Assembly (NCBI GenBank): GCA_000934385.1
Contig: KN880527.1
Location: 24,454-88,453, forward strand
DNA: 64,000 nt
Direction: 5' to 3'
Source: Cylindrobasidium torrendii FP15055 ss-10
Lineage: Eukaryota > Basidiomycota > Agaricomycetes > Agaricales > Physalacriaceae
Shown one piece after another: positions 33,953-45,100 of this stretch. The notes beneath the pieces were generated by a model, which searched no databases, had not been told where the DNA came from, and worked only from the letters and a program-made list of their open reading frames with translations. Both the position numbers and the translations under genes were made by a program. How positions within the stretch are numbered: position 1 is the stretch's first letter; every line of letters begins with the position of its first letter.

Positions 33953-35678
33953 TGAGAAAGTGCAGGATGTTTTTGGAAGATTTTGAGGACAGTGTCAAAT
34001 GCGAGTCCGATGCGCATTGCACAATGCACACTGCGGGCATTGAGCAAAATGAGTGATAATCAAACATCGATAATAACAACAATACGGCCGTGACCCTAAA
34101 GAGAGCCTGCCGGACGATGGTCAAGCGTGAACGCCTAACGCACGCCTGCTGGATATATCCGAGAAGTGTGAAAAGTTCACAGGGTCAAGGGTGAACCGTG
34201 AGCTTCTAACTTTTTCTCGTTTAAGGTGCCTGATAGATTGAGGACACTGTTGGCACACTGTAGCTGCAAACTCGTGCAGAAAGAAATGATGAGAAGCGGT
34301 ATGCCGTGCAGTTTCGATCAAATGGCAGTGCCAGTATTGTAACATCGGACCTGTAGTTCGCCTACTTGGTGAGCTCGAGCAATTAGCAGCACGTCAGTTG
34401 CATTGGCGTGGCCGGCTCCAAAGAACTACAGGAAGCTTCCTTTCTTTGTTTCAAATTCGAGTTAAAATCCGGTGTGCCCGATTATTAAGGCCTCTGAACG
34501 GGTTTTTATGAAAAAGTCGAGGGCAGTGAAGTTGCAATCAGCAAAAAGAATCGTTAAGCAGCCCAATGGGACTAGTTCTGGAATAAACCCGGGGGATGTG
34601 GACGAGATTTATGGATATCTCGGTCGCATGCCGATCCTCAGTTCCACGGCAGGGTGCTGCGCCCGTTGACAACTTCTTGAAGTTCAACACGATAGGTTCT
34701 CGTTGGGAGATGAAAGAAAAGGCATGTCATCCTGTCTTTCACTTTTGCGCGTTCTTTGTGCGCCTGCTGAAGCTCTTCTGACAACCAGGGTTGTCAATGA
34801 TTGTTGACATGAATGGGATCGATCGACGCAAAAACAGAGGGACTAAGCAGTGCCTTTATCAAGAGGTATAAGGAAGAAATACATTGGAGAGATACAATAT
34901 TCACAAGATGCGAGTGTGATTTGAACAATGGACGGATGATCTCGGCATCAATCATATCAGGAAATCGATGATCGAGTAGCTTGAGGCAAAGCGATCAGGG
35001 TGCCACTCACGCCTCGAGGCTGCCTTGCTTCAAGCGCGCTTGGAAGTCGCACAGAAGGCGTTGAATCATGTATCATTAATGAAACCCAGGAGAGTTCCAT
35101 CCGCACGAAATAAGACTCTTTGACAACAAATTGTTTCTTGTTCCTGTGACCGACCACCGTCACACCGGTCACCTCCATCCTATATCATCGAAGTTCTTTC
35201 AGTATTCTATGGGTTCATGCACGGAAATTGATGGGGATATATCCTTGCTTTTCGCGCTCCTTTGCAACGAAGGTAATCTCCTTGAAGTCGTGCTGCAAGT
35301 TCCCTTCTCTCTGTCACGACAAAGTATCATATCCATCCAAATTCTCTGGCAGATCTTTCATTTCGTGCATCCAAGCATATCTTCCATAGTCTTACAATGT
35401 GCATTCATGTGTGTCCCGTGACACTAACAAACGAAGCCTTTTCTTCCCTCACACGCCGCCATGGCCTTTGTTAATGGAGGTACTATAAGCCTACATGCCA
35501 TCTCTGGCGTGGATTAAATTGGTTGCTCATAGTTTCCACAAAGCATCCCGAGGACCCACCACTGAAGCCTGAAGCCACGACGACCGCCGACTAAGCCTGC
35601 GCTTGAAAGTCGACGACCTCCCGCAAACAATTCCCTGCCGCAATACTTTACATCTCGGAGCCTTCTCAAAGCGCCTCA
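33953..35678. other. 1.7-kb region with no supported gene
   Basis: Holds only short open frames. A minus-strand 73-codon frame at 34957-35178 begins MEVTGVTVVGHRNKKQFVVK but has no recognisable domain. Nothing else supported. Confidence 0.4.
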
Positions 35679-37236
35679 ATGCCATTCACGGCTTCAGAAA
35701 CCCCTGAGAGAGCCCGTGTCGCTTTCGCCAACCGTCGTCTCCCGTTGCCTTTCCCATCCACACCACACCCGCGATACGCACCATACACCAGCGGTTTGAC
35801 TAGAGTACAGCCACGCTCGAAGACACCGCCCCCGCGTTCAACGACACCGCCCCATACCCCGGCGCGCGCATACGCGCCATTACCTGCACTCCACACTTCC
35901 ATACACCCACTATGCCGCCCACAGACGCCTCCACAGTCCAGTATTTTCACACTCCCGGAGACACCTGGCTTTGCTTTAGCGCCTTTCACAGCACGCCCGA
36001 TGTCCCCAGTGCAAAGGCAGCGCTCCCAACTGCTCACGTTCACGCCGCAGTCAGGGCTACCCAGCCCGCCAGCTTCGCCATCAAAGCCCTCCAGTTCGTC
36101 GTCAAAGCTTTCCGGTCTATCGTCAAAGGTCTTCGGCTCGTTGCCAAAGTCCTTCAGTTCATCATCAGAATCATCTGCCTCCTCCTGGTCACTCAAGCTC
36201 CCGCCAATCTCCGCTCCTACGGAGCCACTCAGCCCGCCGCCGTCGCCATCCAAGCCCTCGTTCTGGCGCGCGCCGACGCGAGCAGACCCGCTGGACAAGT
36301 ACTGGCGGGACCGCAAAGCGTTCTATGTGGGCCACTTGGAACACGTTCTCCATGGTCCTGTACACGAGACTGATGATGATGAAAGGGAAGAGACTGCGGT
36401 TGCGCTTGATGTTAGTGCAGTCGATGTTTCAGACAAGGGTGCCAAGCAGACTGGCGCTGGTACGGAGGATGAACCAGCGCAGGGTGTTGAGGAGCCGCCA
36501 CTAGCAGTCGAGGACGAGCCAGTTGACATTGAAACCATCTCGGAAGACGATGACACCGACAGCCTCTGGACTCCGTATGCCTTTTTCTTGTTGACTCGAA
36601 CGCTCATTTTCTGACCTACATCCTAGATCTGTCACCTGTGTCGAACGCTCGCCCTCTGCTTACTCCGACTCAGTCAAACCCGTCCTTGGCAAGCGAAAGC
36701 GCGTCTCCTCCACACAAGTACGGCCATCCAAGCGCGCCAGGACATCCAGAACGTCCTTCACTTGGAGGACACACGTACCTGCCGATACTCTGCTCAACGT
36801 CTCGTCCTCAGCATCACTCACTACGACGCAGCGCATCATTATGCGCCCAGTGAAGGAATTGAGCCGACTCAGACAACGCCCCAATGCCTTCGCCTTCTAC
36901 GCATCTTTGCAGCTCGCGCCGAACCAGCTCAAGGCACTCGGCTTGCTCGACCACAACTTGGACTGGGACGAGCGCATCGCGTACTTGAGCTCGGACCGAT
37001 GGATTGTTCCAGGCACTGTCGATGTATTTGAGGTCACATGTCGAGGATGCAACAAGACTATAGCGCTGGAGAGACCAAGAGAAGACAAGAGCGAAGAGGT
37101 TGGCTACTATCATGGCAACTGGAACAAGCATCGCAACTTGTGCGAGAGTGTGTATGCGCGTTGGAGAGAGGAGAACGGACTGCCGCCGGTACAGGAGGTC
37201 CGTAAGTCCAGGCGACGCGGGGCAAGGCTCTTGTGA
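35679..37236 (+). CDS. Disordered protein with C-terminal C-x2-C / W-x2-H-x3-C domain, copy 3
   Basis: Two exons (35679-36574 and 36627-37236), 501 residues. The first ~300 residues are Pro/Ser/Thr-rich with many S/T-P sites (TPPPRSTTPPHTPARAYAPL) and acidic runs, likely disordered. Exon 2 starts with a basic GKRKRV...KRAR tract that resembles a nuclear signal. It ends in the domain: LDWDERIAYLSSDRWIVPG, then CRGCNKTIALERPRED and WNKHRNLCESVYARWREENG. The C-x2-C and W-x2-H-x3-C signature and V-Y-x-x-W match the genes at 5278 and 51577. A nuclear role is plausible but not shown. Confidence 0.75.
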
Positions 37237-37423
37237 CTGCATAGATTTCGTATTGGTTTTTCATTTTTGTAGCTCTAGACTTTCAGTTTGTTTATACTAC
37301 TCCACACGCGCTGGGCGCAAGGAAAACAACGGATTCAGATTTCATGCAGCTGATACATTGTATCTGTGGGAAATCAGAGTCGCGTCCATCTGGAAGTTGA
37401 CAAGGCGTACGGTATGATCTGCA

Positions 37424-37850
37424 CTACTTCTTGCTGACCTCGTCGAGCTTCTTGCCCAAGTCAGACTATCACAGGGTAAGTAAAACGCTATCCAGATGTC
37501 TGTGGCACGCACGAGCTGGCTCTGGCTACGCTCAAGGTCCTTGTTGGCCTGAGCAAGCTGCACATATCATATCAGCCTTTGCACTGCGGGGTCCGGGGGA
37601 CCGTGGCGCACCTGGGCGCGGAGCTTCTCTATTTGGGCTGCCTCATGCTGGCGGACATATGCGGACTCCTGGGCGCGCTCTTTGTCACTGTGAAAGCGGT
37701 CAGTAAGCCGCGGAATGAATCGGGTCAACTAACACACTTGAACGCCTTGGTACCAGAGACAGCGCCGTCCTTGGGAGTCGACGATGACCAGCGAGCTTGC
37801 GTGGCCACGCGCGGGAACCGGTTCGCGATGCGGAGAATGGATGCAGACAT
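37424..37850 (-). CDS. INH1: Mitochondrial ATP synthase inhibitor (IF1 type)
   Basis: Minus-strand gene, ATG at 37850, TAG at 37424-37426, four short exons. MSASILRIANRFPRVATQAR is a mitochondrial leader. Exon 2 has the IF1 core DKERAQESAYVRQHEAAQIE then KLRAQ, matching the family pattern K-x-x-A-x-E-x-x-Y-x-R-x-H-E. Exons 3 and 4 give the C-terminal coiled coil LAQANKDLERSQSQ and DLGKKLDEVSKK. The protein binds F1 in the matrix when the proton gradient falls and blocks ATP hydrolysis. It is divergent from the ATP synthase subunit h gene, with 128 bases between the start codons. Confidence 0.88.
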
Positions 37851-37978
37851 GATGATGGTGCGGAGGCGAATGGCGATGCCGAGTTCCAAGTTGATGTAGC
37901 CCACGCGACGGCGCCGAGGACCGGAGGACCGGAGACAGTGACCAAGTCACGCCGTCACACCGCATCATCTCAACCGCC
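37851..37978. promoter_or_regulatory. Bidirectional promoter between INH1 and ATP14
   Basis: Only 128 bases separate the ATGs of the divergent inhibitor and subunit h genes, so both promoters and 5' leaders must fit here. The stretch is GC-rich with no clear TATA box, as usual for housekeeping bidirectional promoters. Confidence 0.7.
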
Positions 37979-38566
37979 ATGCTTTTCCGGACGGCTGCTG
38001 CCCGCGTTGTGCGTCAAGCTCTGCTGGCCGTGCTGGGCACTTCTGACGATAAATAACTCAGGCTACGCGCGCGTTCTCTTCTTCCGCCGCTGCGCGCAAA
38101 GGTACGTCTCGCACCGCCAGCTGAGATGGACACCAGTCCCGACAATGCCCGTAGACCTCGTGCAGGATCTCTATCTCAAGGAGCTAAAAGCCTACAAGCC
38201 TGCTGCATCTGTGCGTACATTTCTATGCCCAAAATGTGCTTCCCGCTTGCGCCGGTTCCATCGAATTCTGCATTCCCACAAACCCTAACCCTCCTACAAC
38301 CCACGAATCTAACCCTTCTCCAGACTAAGGACGCACACGTTGGCCTTGTCAAGGCATTCTCCGCACCCATCGCACCGTCTGCACCAACCCTCCCTGCTGA
38401 TTTGGCCTCAGAGCTCTCGGCGTACGACGCGTCAGAGCCCGCTATTGCGGAAGCCCCAGCAGCAGTAGCATCCAGCGATCCCGCGGCTGAGGCCGGCGCT
38501 GGCGCAGAGGCTTTCCTCTCTTTCCTTGAGGCCGACCTCCCCAAGCCTGAGGTGCACCACCACTAG
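37979..38566 (+). CDS. ATP14: Mitochondrial F1Fo ATP synthase subunit h
   Basis: Four exons from ATG at 37979. The leader is MLFRTAAARVVRQALLA then ATRAFSSSAAARK. The mature start is MPVDLVQDLYLKELKAYKPA, then TKDAHVGLVKAFSAPIAPSA followed by PTLPADLASELSAYDASEP, an Ala/Glu-rich tail and a final EVHHH. The D-L-V-Q-D-L-Y-L-K-E-L-K motif and K-D-A-H-V-G are characteristic of fungal Atp14. The subunit belongs to the peripheral stalk of the enzyme in the inner membrane. The frame is restored by the intron ending ACACCAG before VPTMPVDL. The gene is divergent from the ATP synthase inhibitor. Confidence 0.88.
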
Positions 38567-38962
38567 AGCATGGCTGAGCTATGCATGAGGCTAGATGTAG
38601 AAGACAGCGATGTGACTATCAAATGAAGGATTGCGTGCAATGTTCGAATCACAGAATTGGCTCAAGAAACGGCGTGGTCCATCGACGGATATACGTCGAC
38701 ATCCAAAACTTCTTGTTGACAAAGTAGGGTTGGTCGGGCCACCACCACACGGCGCTCCCAAAACCTCTGCTACCACAGAGTCTTGAGATGTCACAACTCT
38801 TCTTGATGCTTGCGCTTCCAGCCCTATCAATTATCTTTGTTGAACCATAATGAAGAAATTTTAAACACTATCTAAGCTCATTTACATGTTCTACGTGCTT
38901 AACATCGCTTTAACTGCTGATGCGTAGACATAATACAAATTCTTGACCTTTGTTGCGATCAT
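38567..38962. other. Intergenic region before tRNA-Ala
   Basis: No gene recognised between the subunit h stop and the tRNA. Confidence 0.4.
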
Positions 38963-39034
38963 GGGCGTTTAGCTCAGTGGTAGAGCGCCCGCTTCGCATG
39001 CGGGAGGTCCGGGTTTCGATCACCCGAGTGTCCA
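38963..39034 (+). tRNA. tRNA-Ala (anticodon CGC), copy 2
   Basis: Identical over all 72 bases to the gene at 33881, with the same orientation, G3-U70 pair, anticodon loop TTCGCAT and B box GGGTTTCGATC. Flanks are unrelated, apart from a poly-T tract downstream near 39051-39058 that can end pol III transcription. Confidence 0.95.
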
Positions 39035-39444
39035 CTTCAAAGGCAAACTTTGTTTTTTCCATGCAGATGTGGAGACTGTTGACAAACGACATTTTGCTTT
39101 AGCCCGAGGCAAGGCTTGTGCTTGAATCTACGCCATGCAAAAAAACCGGACGGAGTTCTCGCGTTCTAGCATGCTGAGTTTTATCCTTTGTTGACCATGT
39201 TTCCGGCGTCCGTTACTTACTTCGCCGCCTCGCTTGAGAATTGTGACGTATAGCCGGAGAGGAGTGCTGAGTTCGAGTCACTGGGGAGTCATGTACGCCC
39301 GGACCGCACGCCTCCAACGTGCGCACATGCGCATTGTATCCCGATCACATAAATACAGGGTTGAGGGCTGTGGGTTGAGGGCTCTATCATTCTCTCTTAC
39401 GACCACAGCGCTCCATACTGACACTACTCTGAATCTTCGACAAG
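39035..39444. other. Intergenic region
   Basis: Promoter side of the phosphoglycerate-mutase-like gene; nothing else recognised. Confidence 0.4.
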
Positions 39445-40657
39445 ATGTTGACCGTGACTTTTGTGCGTGTAACAAATGTGTGTCTGGAGAGAAGAGGCGA
39501 AAGTTAACGCAATGGTGAAGATACGCCATGGACAGTCTCTAGACAACCCCGTATGTGATCCCCACAACTCATAACACGCGTTGTAACGTGATTATGACTT
39601 GTAGAGAGGTGTTTGGGGAGGCTGGAAGGACGCTCCTCTCTCTCCACTGGGTCCGTCGCATTTCTTCTCACCTCTCCGATTCATCTTACTCCCAATGCAG
39701 GCGAAAGAGTATGATCATCCTATGTCAACGTTTCTGACATATCTAACCTCTCATACAGCAAGCAGCAGCACTTGGCGAACACCTCTCGTCTACGCGCTTT
39801 GATTACATCTATGCCTCCACCCTCTCACGCGCTAAACACACCGGTCTCGCCGTTCACGCCAAACAAGCGCACAACCCGCCTTTCACTGAGAACCCTAACC
39901 TTCGGGAACAGCACTTCGGCATTGCAGAAGGCCACAAGTGGGTCTTCGACGCGCCCGACGAGCTCACCAACCCCGACGGGTCCTTCGACCTCGAGGGCTG
40001 CTACGCGCGGAATATCTTCCCCGTTGGCATTGAGCGCTTCCCTGGAGGCGAGTCCCAAGCAGATTTGTCTGTTCGCGCTACGCAAGCCTTGAGGGAATGT
40101 GTGTTTCCGCATTTGAATGAGGCAAAGACGAAGGACGTCCATGTCGGTATTGCGAGCCATGGATTGTGCATCGGAGAACTTGTGTCGGCGCTGTTGAGTT
40201 TCGATCCGCAAGACAAAGGAGGAGTGGAATATACTGGGCTGGAGAATACAGCGTGGTCGAGGGCACAGGTCGAGTTGCTTGACGTGAGTAGAAAAGTCGC
40301 TTGGTCGAGTGCACACTCGTGCTGCGTTGTAACATGATTGGTTCTGACGCCAAATCACAGGACTTGTACGACGGTAAGGTAGACCCCAAGCTGAGGGCGA
40401 AGGTCATCTTGAGAGACCAAGGTCAACACCTCGCAAACCTGGTACGTCGCGCCATATCCATGTCACCTCTTCTTCTTTTCTTGAAAGGCTCTTGTCTGCG
40501 TGTCTATGGAGTGCTTTATTCTTGGATACGACTCTCGAATGCGAGTCTATGCTGACATGTCGGTCAGTACTCGGAGGAAGTCACTGCCGAAGCCGACGAA
40601 GAGAAGGAGAGAAAGGCAAAGGCGCAGGCGTTCATGGGTGGGAAGACCGATGTATGA
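39445..40657 (+). CDS. Histidine phosphatase / phosphoglycerate mutase-like protein
   Basis: At least seven exons. Start MLTVTF at 39445, then spliced to IRHGQSLDN, which holds the catalytic His of the R-H-G motif. RGVWGGWKDAPLSPLGER follows, then LSSTRFDYIYASTLSRAKHT. REQHFGIAEGHKW corresponds to the R-E-x-x-F-G-x-x-E-G motif and VHVGIASHGLCIGEL holds the second catalytic His. The C-terminus is Lys/Glu-rich, ending AQAFMGGKTDV. The fold suits phosphate-ester hydrolysis; no substrate can be assigned. It resembles small fungal phosphoglycerate-mutase-family proteins, not the glycolytic enzyme. All catalytic residues appear present. Confidence 0.85.
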
Positions 40658-40907
40658 ACAAGCATTCGGACGAATCACACGTAAATAGATGAAATGTAGA
40701 ATAACAATGACATGTCCGATTTTGTCCCCGCCACAATAATAAGACAAATTGGCAGCTTAGCACAGCGTCTCTTTGTTTTTGTACATACAATTGTCAATAA
40801 ATTGTTGCAATGATCATTGTTTGACCTCGCCTGGCCACCTCCTGGTATTCTCCACCGAATGAACCCCGCCGGGCATCCAGATCACATGTACGAAGTTGAG
40901 AGCAGGA

Positions 40908-41067
40908 TTATTGGGTTGAAAGCGTGACCGAACACAGCGCTGTATGCAAGGGATGCAAAAAGAAAATCGTCCTGAGTGCTGCGAAAGTCTACCAATCGTC
41001 AAATTGGCTCTTGCACACGAATAAATGCGGGAAGATATATCAGCAGTGGTATGAGAGTAATTCTTAA
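40908..41067 (+). pseudogene. Orphan 3' fragment of the C-x2-C / W-x2-H-x3-C family
   Basis: Reads DYWVESVTEHSAVCKGCKKK, then NWLLHTNKCGKIYQQWYESN and TAA at 41065-41067. The order D-x-W-V...C-x-G-C...W-x2-H-x3-C...Y-x-x-W matches the family's C-terminal domain. A stop lies just upstream in frame and no N-terminal part is found, so this is a truncated copy or a lost-exon relic. The zinc-ligand residues are all kept, so decay is recent or the piece is still used as an exon. Confidence 0.6.
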
Positions 41068-43583
41068 ATATCTTCGGCTGTAGACAACAACGAAGACGCT
41101 ACCAGATCAAGTTTATTGTACTACCCAAGTTATCCACGCGTTTAGACCAATCAAACACTTCCAAACGAGGACATGCTGTCGTTATGATACCGTACCTTGT
41201 GATGCGCACTGTGAAAGAGACTCGCTGGGTGTGACATCAATACGAGGACCAGGGCCCTCCGCATGCACAGGCCCAAAAAAGATTTCTGTCCTCTTTTCCA
41301 CGCATTTAATTCCACTGTCCAATTCCAACCAGTTTCGCTTCGCCGGTTTGCTTCGCGTAACTGGCGATGAATAGATCTGTCATCAGTTCAACTTTCGACG
41401 AGAAAATCCAACGGATGTGAGCAGGGAGCACGCTGCCGAGTTACACACCAGCGAATGCGAAGGCGACAGCCATACGGTTGATATGCCCAACGAGTTCCCA
41501 ATTCTCACCATAGCATGGGTTTTACCGGAGTTGCTCAGCAAGTAGCGCGGTGTTCGCACAAGTGAGAACGATGGTAACCTGAAGCGCGCGCCTGGACGTA
41601 TGGCGGGGCATCTTCGTGGAACTTGGCCAGTGTATAAGCAGGGGCCATATTTGATTCTCTGATTACCTGGCAGCTTCGAGAACTGTGAGACTCGAGACCT
41701 TTGAACTTGCAAGAGAAGGGGCAGTGGTGACTGTATGTAAAAATGGGAAGGACGGGAAGGCGCTATGGGAAAGCAAACCGGGAGGCTGTCCTTTCGGGCA
41801 TTTGATTCTATCATCCCGGCCACCAGGTATACGTGTTAGAAACCCTCGGCGACGCAGGCCGCAAGTCTGTTTGAGGGATGGGATATTCAGCGTCCACGGG
41901 TGCCCACAGCTTGTAAGAGACATCACATTGTACAGCATAGGTCAGCAGTACGCGTTAGCCCTGTGAGGCGCCGACGCCACAACGATGAAGCCTCATTGAG
42001 TGGAGATTTGGACCTTGATAACAAGGAATAGCAGTGACCCCTTGTACTTCGTGAGCCTGGGCAGTCGGAAGGGAGCTCTTACCTGCAGTCTGTCCGAAGA
42101 GAAGTGGGAGGTTCAACGCAGGAAGACAACAACGAGGGAACGAGGTTGCTTCCGTGCTATCGCGGAGTGTTCCAAGGCAAGTACGCGTCTCATCTAGAGC
42201 TCAGCAAAACTCAGTTACTGTAGTGTTACTGGTCCATTGCGCGCCAAGATACTCATATCCGGGGGAATGAGGCTAATACAGAGGCTACACTCTGTTAGAA
42301 TCACATCCACGGGTTAATTCACCAGCATACCATGTTCACCTAGGCTATCCATTCATAGAGTAAGCTTTTCACACGACTACACTACACTCTAACCCTGTTT
42401 CTTGCCGCAACGTTCCCGTTCTGGAAAAGAAAACGCTTGTACACACGCTCCAGACACGCTCGATCACCTTGCTTCTTGCCATCACTGTCCAATGGGCCCG
42501 GGCCACGCGAGGCAGAGTGTATCCATCCCATCATCTCTTCTCTTGAGTATTTTCTGAGAACTTGGCGACAATTTGAATTATCGTGTTTCGGGTTTATGCA
42601 CCTGAGCCGCCGCCGGATACGCCGCCTGTCGTACGCTCTGAATCCATACGCTTATTCATGCCCGGCTTGCGTTCCTCGCCCTCGCACCACCACCAATTGC
42701 CGAATCTGAGCGACAGTTCAATCGCTTGCTCGTATTCGTGTCGCGATAGTGTCGCCATCCCACTCGACGGTTTGGGAGAGGCGGCGCTGACTCGGGTGAC
42801 GTTGTCTGGACACACTTTCGTGTGTCCATCGCTGCGCCATCGTCAAAATAAGGTCGCTCCACAGCGCAGAAGAGACTCAAGAGAATCTCATATCTACCAG
42901 GAACCAGGTCCGTGATCAGCTTTTAAGCATTGGACGGAAGGGGCGAACGGGGCTGTGCGGCCAAGGTACTATTTTGAGGCGCGCGCGGTGGCAGCGTACC
43001 TGGTCAAATCAAGAGGGCGTGACGGCGGGCATCCGCGGGCCTGTGCATTTTTCATTATGCACAGTAACTCTGTTTTTCTCGCATATTTTATGGTATTTTT
43101 TGGTGCGCGAAACTACGGATAGTTTAAAGTGCTCCCACTGATATCTTATTCGTAGATCCGAGATCTAAGAAGCCATACCACGCATTGATACCACTCATAC
43201 GCGCTGACATGCGTCCCTCGTCCTGCACTTCCAGATATGGGGGTTTCCTCCAGGAGAAACCTCGGGTAGCCGAAGTTATGCCTTTTTGCAGGAATAAATC
43301 CAGGTCCAGGTCCAACTAAAGCAAAGGGGAACCTCCCGGAACCTGAATTAAACATGCGTTACGGTGTGTTAAAACCACTGTATACGTTCCTTGCCCAGAC
43401 CAGCTTTTTTCACGGCCCATGAGACACCGTTATATAGACGATTGGTTCTGATCGAGAGGCATCCTTCAGTTCGTGCTATCCCCCTCATCTCCTGTGAGTA
43501 TAACATCCCTCGTTGAGGCGCGCGCAACTGATCATCATCTCACCTATAGGTCCTCGGCGTCCACTGTCACCACCCTTAGCTCT
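41068..43583. other. 2.5-kb region with no supported gene
   Basis: Scattered open frames up to 146 codons show no family signature. A plus-strand frame at 41685-41966 (FELAREGAVVTVCKNGKDGK) and a plus frame at 42583-42915 look weakly coding but could not be built into genes. A perfect hairpin, GGACACAC-TTTC-GTGTGTCC, lies at 42808-42827. Confidence 0.4.
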
Positions 43584-44752
43584 ATGGCTTTCGTCCAACA
43601 CTATGCTATGGGCATGGCGGCCAACCGTGCCCTCACACATCCATCACTTCGTGAGTGATCATCTCAACAGTTCTACAAAGACGTGCTAATGAATCGCTTA
43701 GACCTTCGCGATGCACACGACGCACAACTTGTGCTCGAGGCTGTCAGGCGAAATCAGCTACCTCTCATCAAGCGCCGTCTAGTCGCCAGCGAGCGCGACC
43801 AACTCAAGGCTGGCAATGTCTTTGTCTGGGAAGAAGCAGACGACGAGGGCGGGCTTCTTCGCTGGACAGACGGTCGGAGATGGTATGTAGTCAAAGCATT
43901 CAACTCGACGCCCCGTAAAGCTAACGTGTCGCCTTAGGTCTCAGAGTCGCATGCGGGGTGACTATCTCTTCTACGAGGAGAAGGTAGAGACTACGCAGGA
44001 TGAACGTGAAGCCAAGGCGGCTCGCAGGTACGCAGTCGTTCTCTTGCCTTCGCTCTCTCTCTCTGACCTTGGGCTACAGAGCACAACGCGCAGCCGATCC
44101 ATCCGCTGTCATCCCTCCTCCGGTCCGACGCAAAGACCGCCCTTCTAAGCTCGGTGGCTTGACTAAACAGACTTACTCTGCCGTTGTATATCCCCCTGGA
44201 TCCAAGGAGGGGCGCAAATGGCATGTCGTTGCTTATTTCCTCGTGAGTACGTTCCGTTGGAGGATAGTGCTTCATGTTGACCCTTAATAGTCAAGCGACT
44301 ATGCCAAGCTTCCAACTATCGACAAATACGAAGAGCTGCGCTCATTACAAATACCGAAAGGCGCCATTTTGACTACAAAGACGGTGCCACTTCGCACAGA
44401 GCGCCTTTCCGAGGTGTCTGATGAAATGGAGATATGTGATAGGCATTCTATCCCACGATCCTCTGCCAGCGTATCTCCAACACCCACATCTCCTGCCTCG
44501 TCGTTCTCTCTCCCGGAACTGGACTCTCTTGCGCTGGGCGTTCAGTCCGACGGCGGACGCTCACCACGGCGCAAGACAATCTCCTCCTTGGCGGCAGCTT
44601 CTGCAGCGCCATATCCCCGGCGCCCCGCAATTCTCAGGAGTATGAGCGACAGTGCTACAGCCTATATGTTGCCTCCTCCTCGACGGACTTTGCACGCACC
44701 CTTGACATCGGAGGACCGGCGTGCATTGAGCAGCTTCCGTATCTCGTTCTGA
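43584..44752 (+). CDS. WOPR-domain (Gti1/Pac2 family) transcription regulator
   Basis: Five or six exons from ATG at 43584. The WOPR domain is split by introns. Its first half reads LRDAHDAQLVLEAVRRNQLP, then LIKRRLVASERDQLKAGNVF with VWEEADDE, RWTDGRRW and SQSRMRGDYLFYEEK. Its second half reads KLGGLTKQTYSAVVYPPGSK then WHVVAYF. The conserved R-W-T-D-G-x-x-W-S-x-S-R block and the K-Q-T-Y/F-S block are the DNA-contact signatures of Wor1/Ryp1/Sge1 proteins, which control morphological and developmental switches. The C-terminus is Ser/Pro-rich (SVSPTPTSPASSFSLPEL). About 330 residues. Paralogues with other roles (Gti1 versus Pac2 types) cannot be told apart here. Confidence 0.85.
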
Positions 44753-45100
44753 ATTTGTACGTTCTATTCCCATTTTAGACGCACCCTTTTCTCATTTCCG
44801 TTTTTAGCGCTTCTCATTCATCGCGGCGTGTTTTCTTTTCTTGGGTTTTATGGGACATTTTTCTTGACTGTATCTGTTACCTACGCTATCGCTACCTGCT
44901 ACCTACAAATACTACTACTGTACATGTACTGCTAAAGCCTCTACGTAGGGCTACTGTCTCGTATCTCTCTGAAAGACCACATTTATTTGTCTTTTGAACC
45001 TCGGATTCCTGAAAGGGATGCTGGCTGATCGCAGCTTTGATTGTGAATCACGGCGATCGCCGGCGCGTCTGTCTTTCTTTCCTGCAACGACCCCCAGAAA
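44753..45100. other. Intergenic region
   Basis: Compact 348-base spacer between two plus-strand genes; T-rich near 44780-44880. No gene. Confidence 0.5.

Noticed and set aside
32937..34124. A 395-codon version of the F-box-like copy 2 starting at 34124.
   Set aside because: The first 144 codons overlap a tRNA gene on the other strand and have no counterpart in the 252-residue paralogue.
41685..41966. A 93-codon plus-strand frame with a weakly protein-like start.
   Set aside because: It could not be joined to other exons and both strands are open here, so strand cannot be settled.
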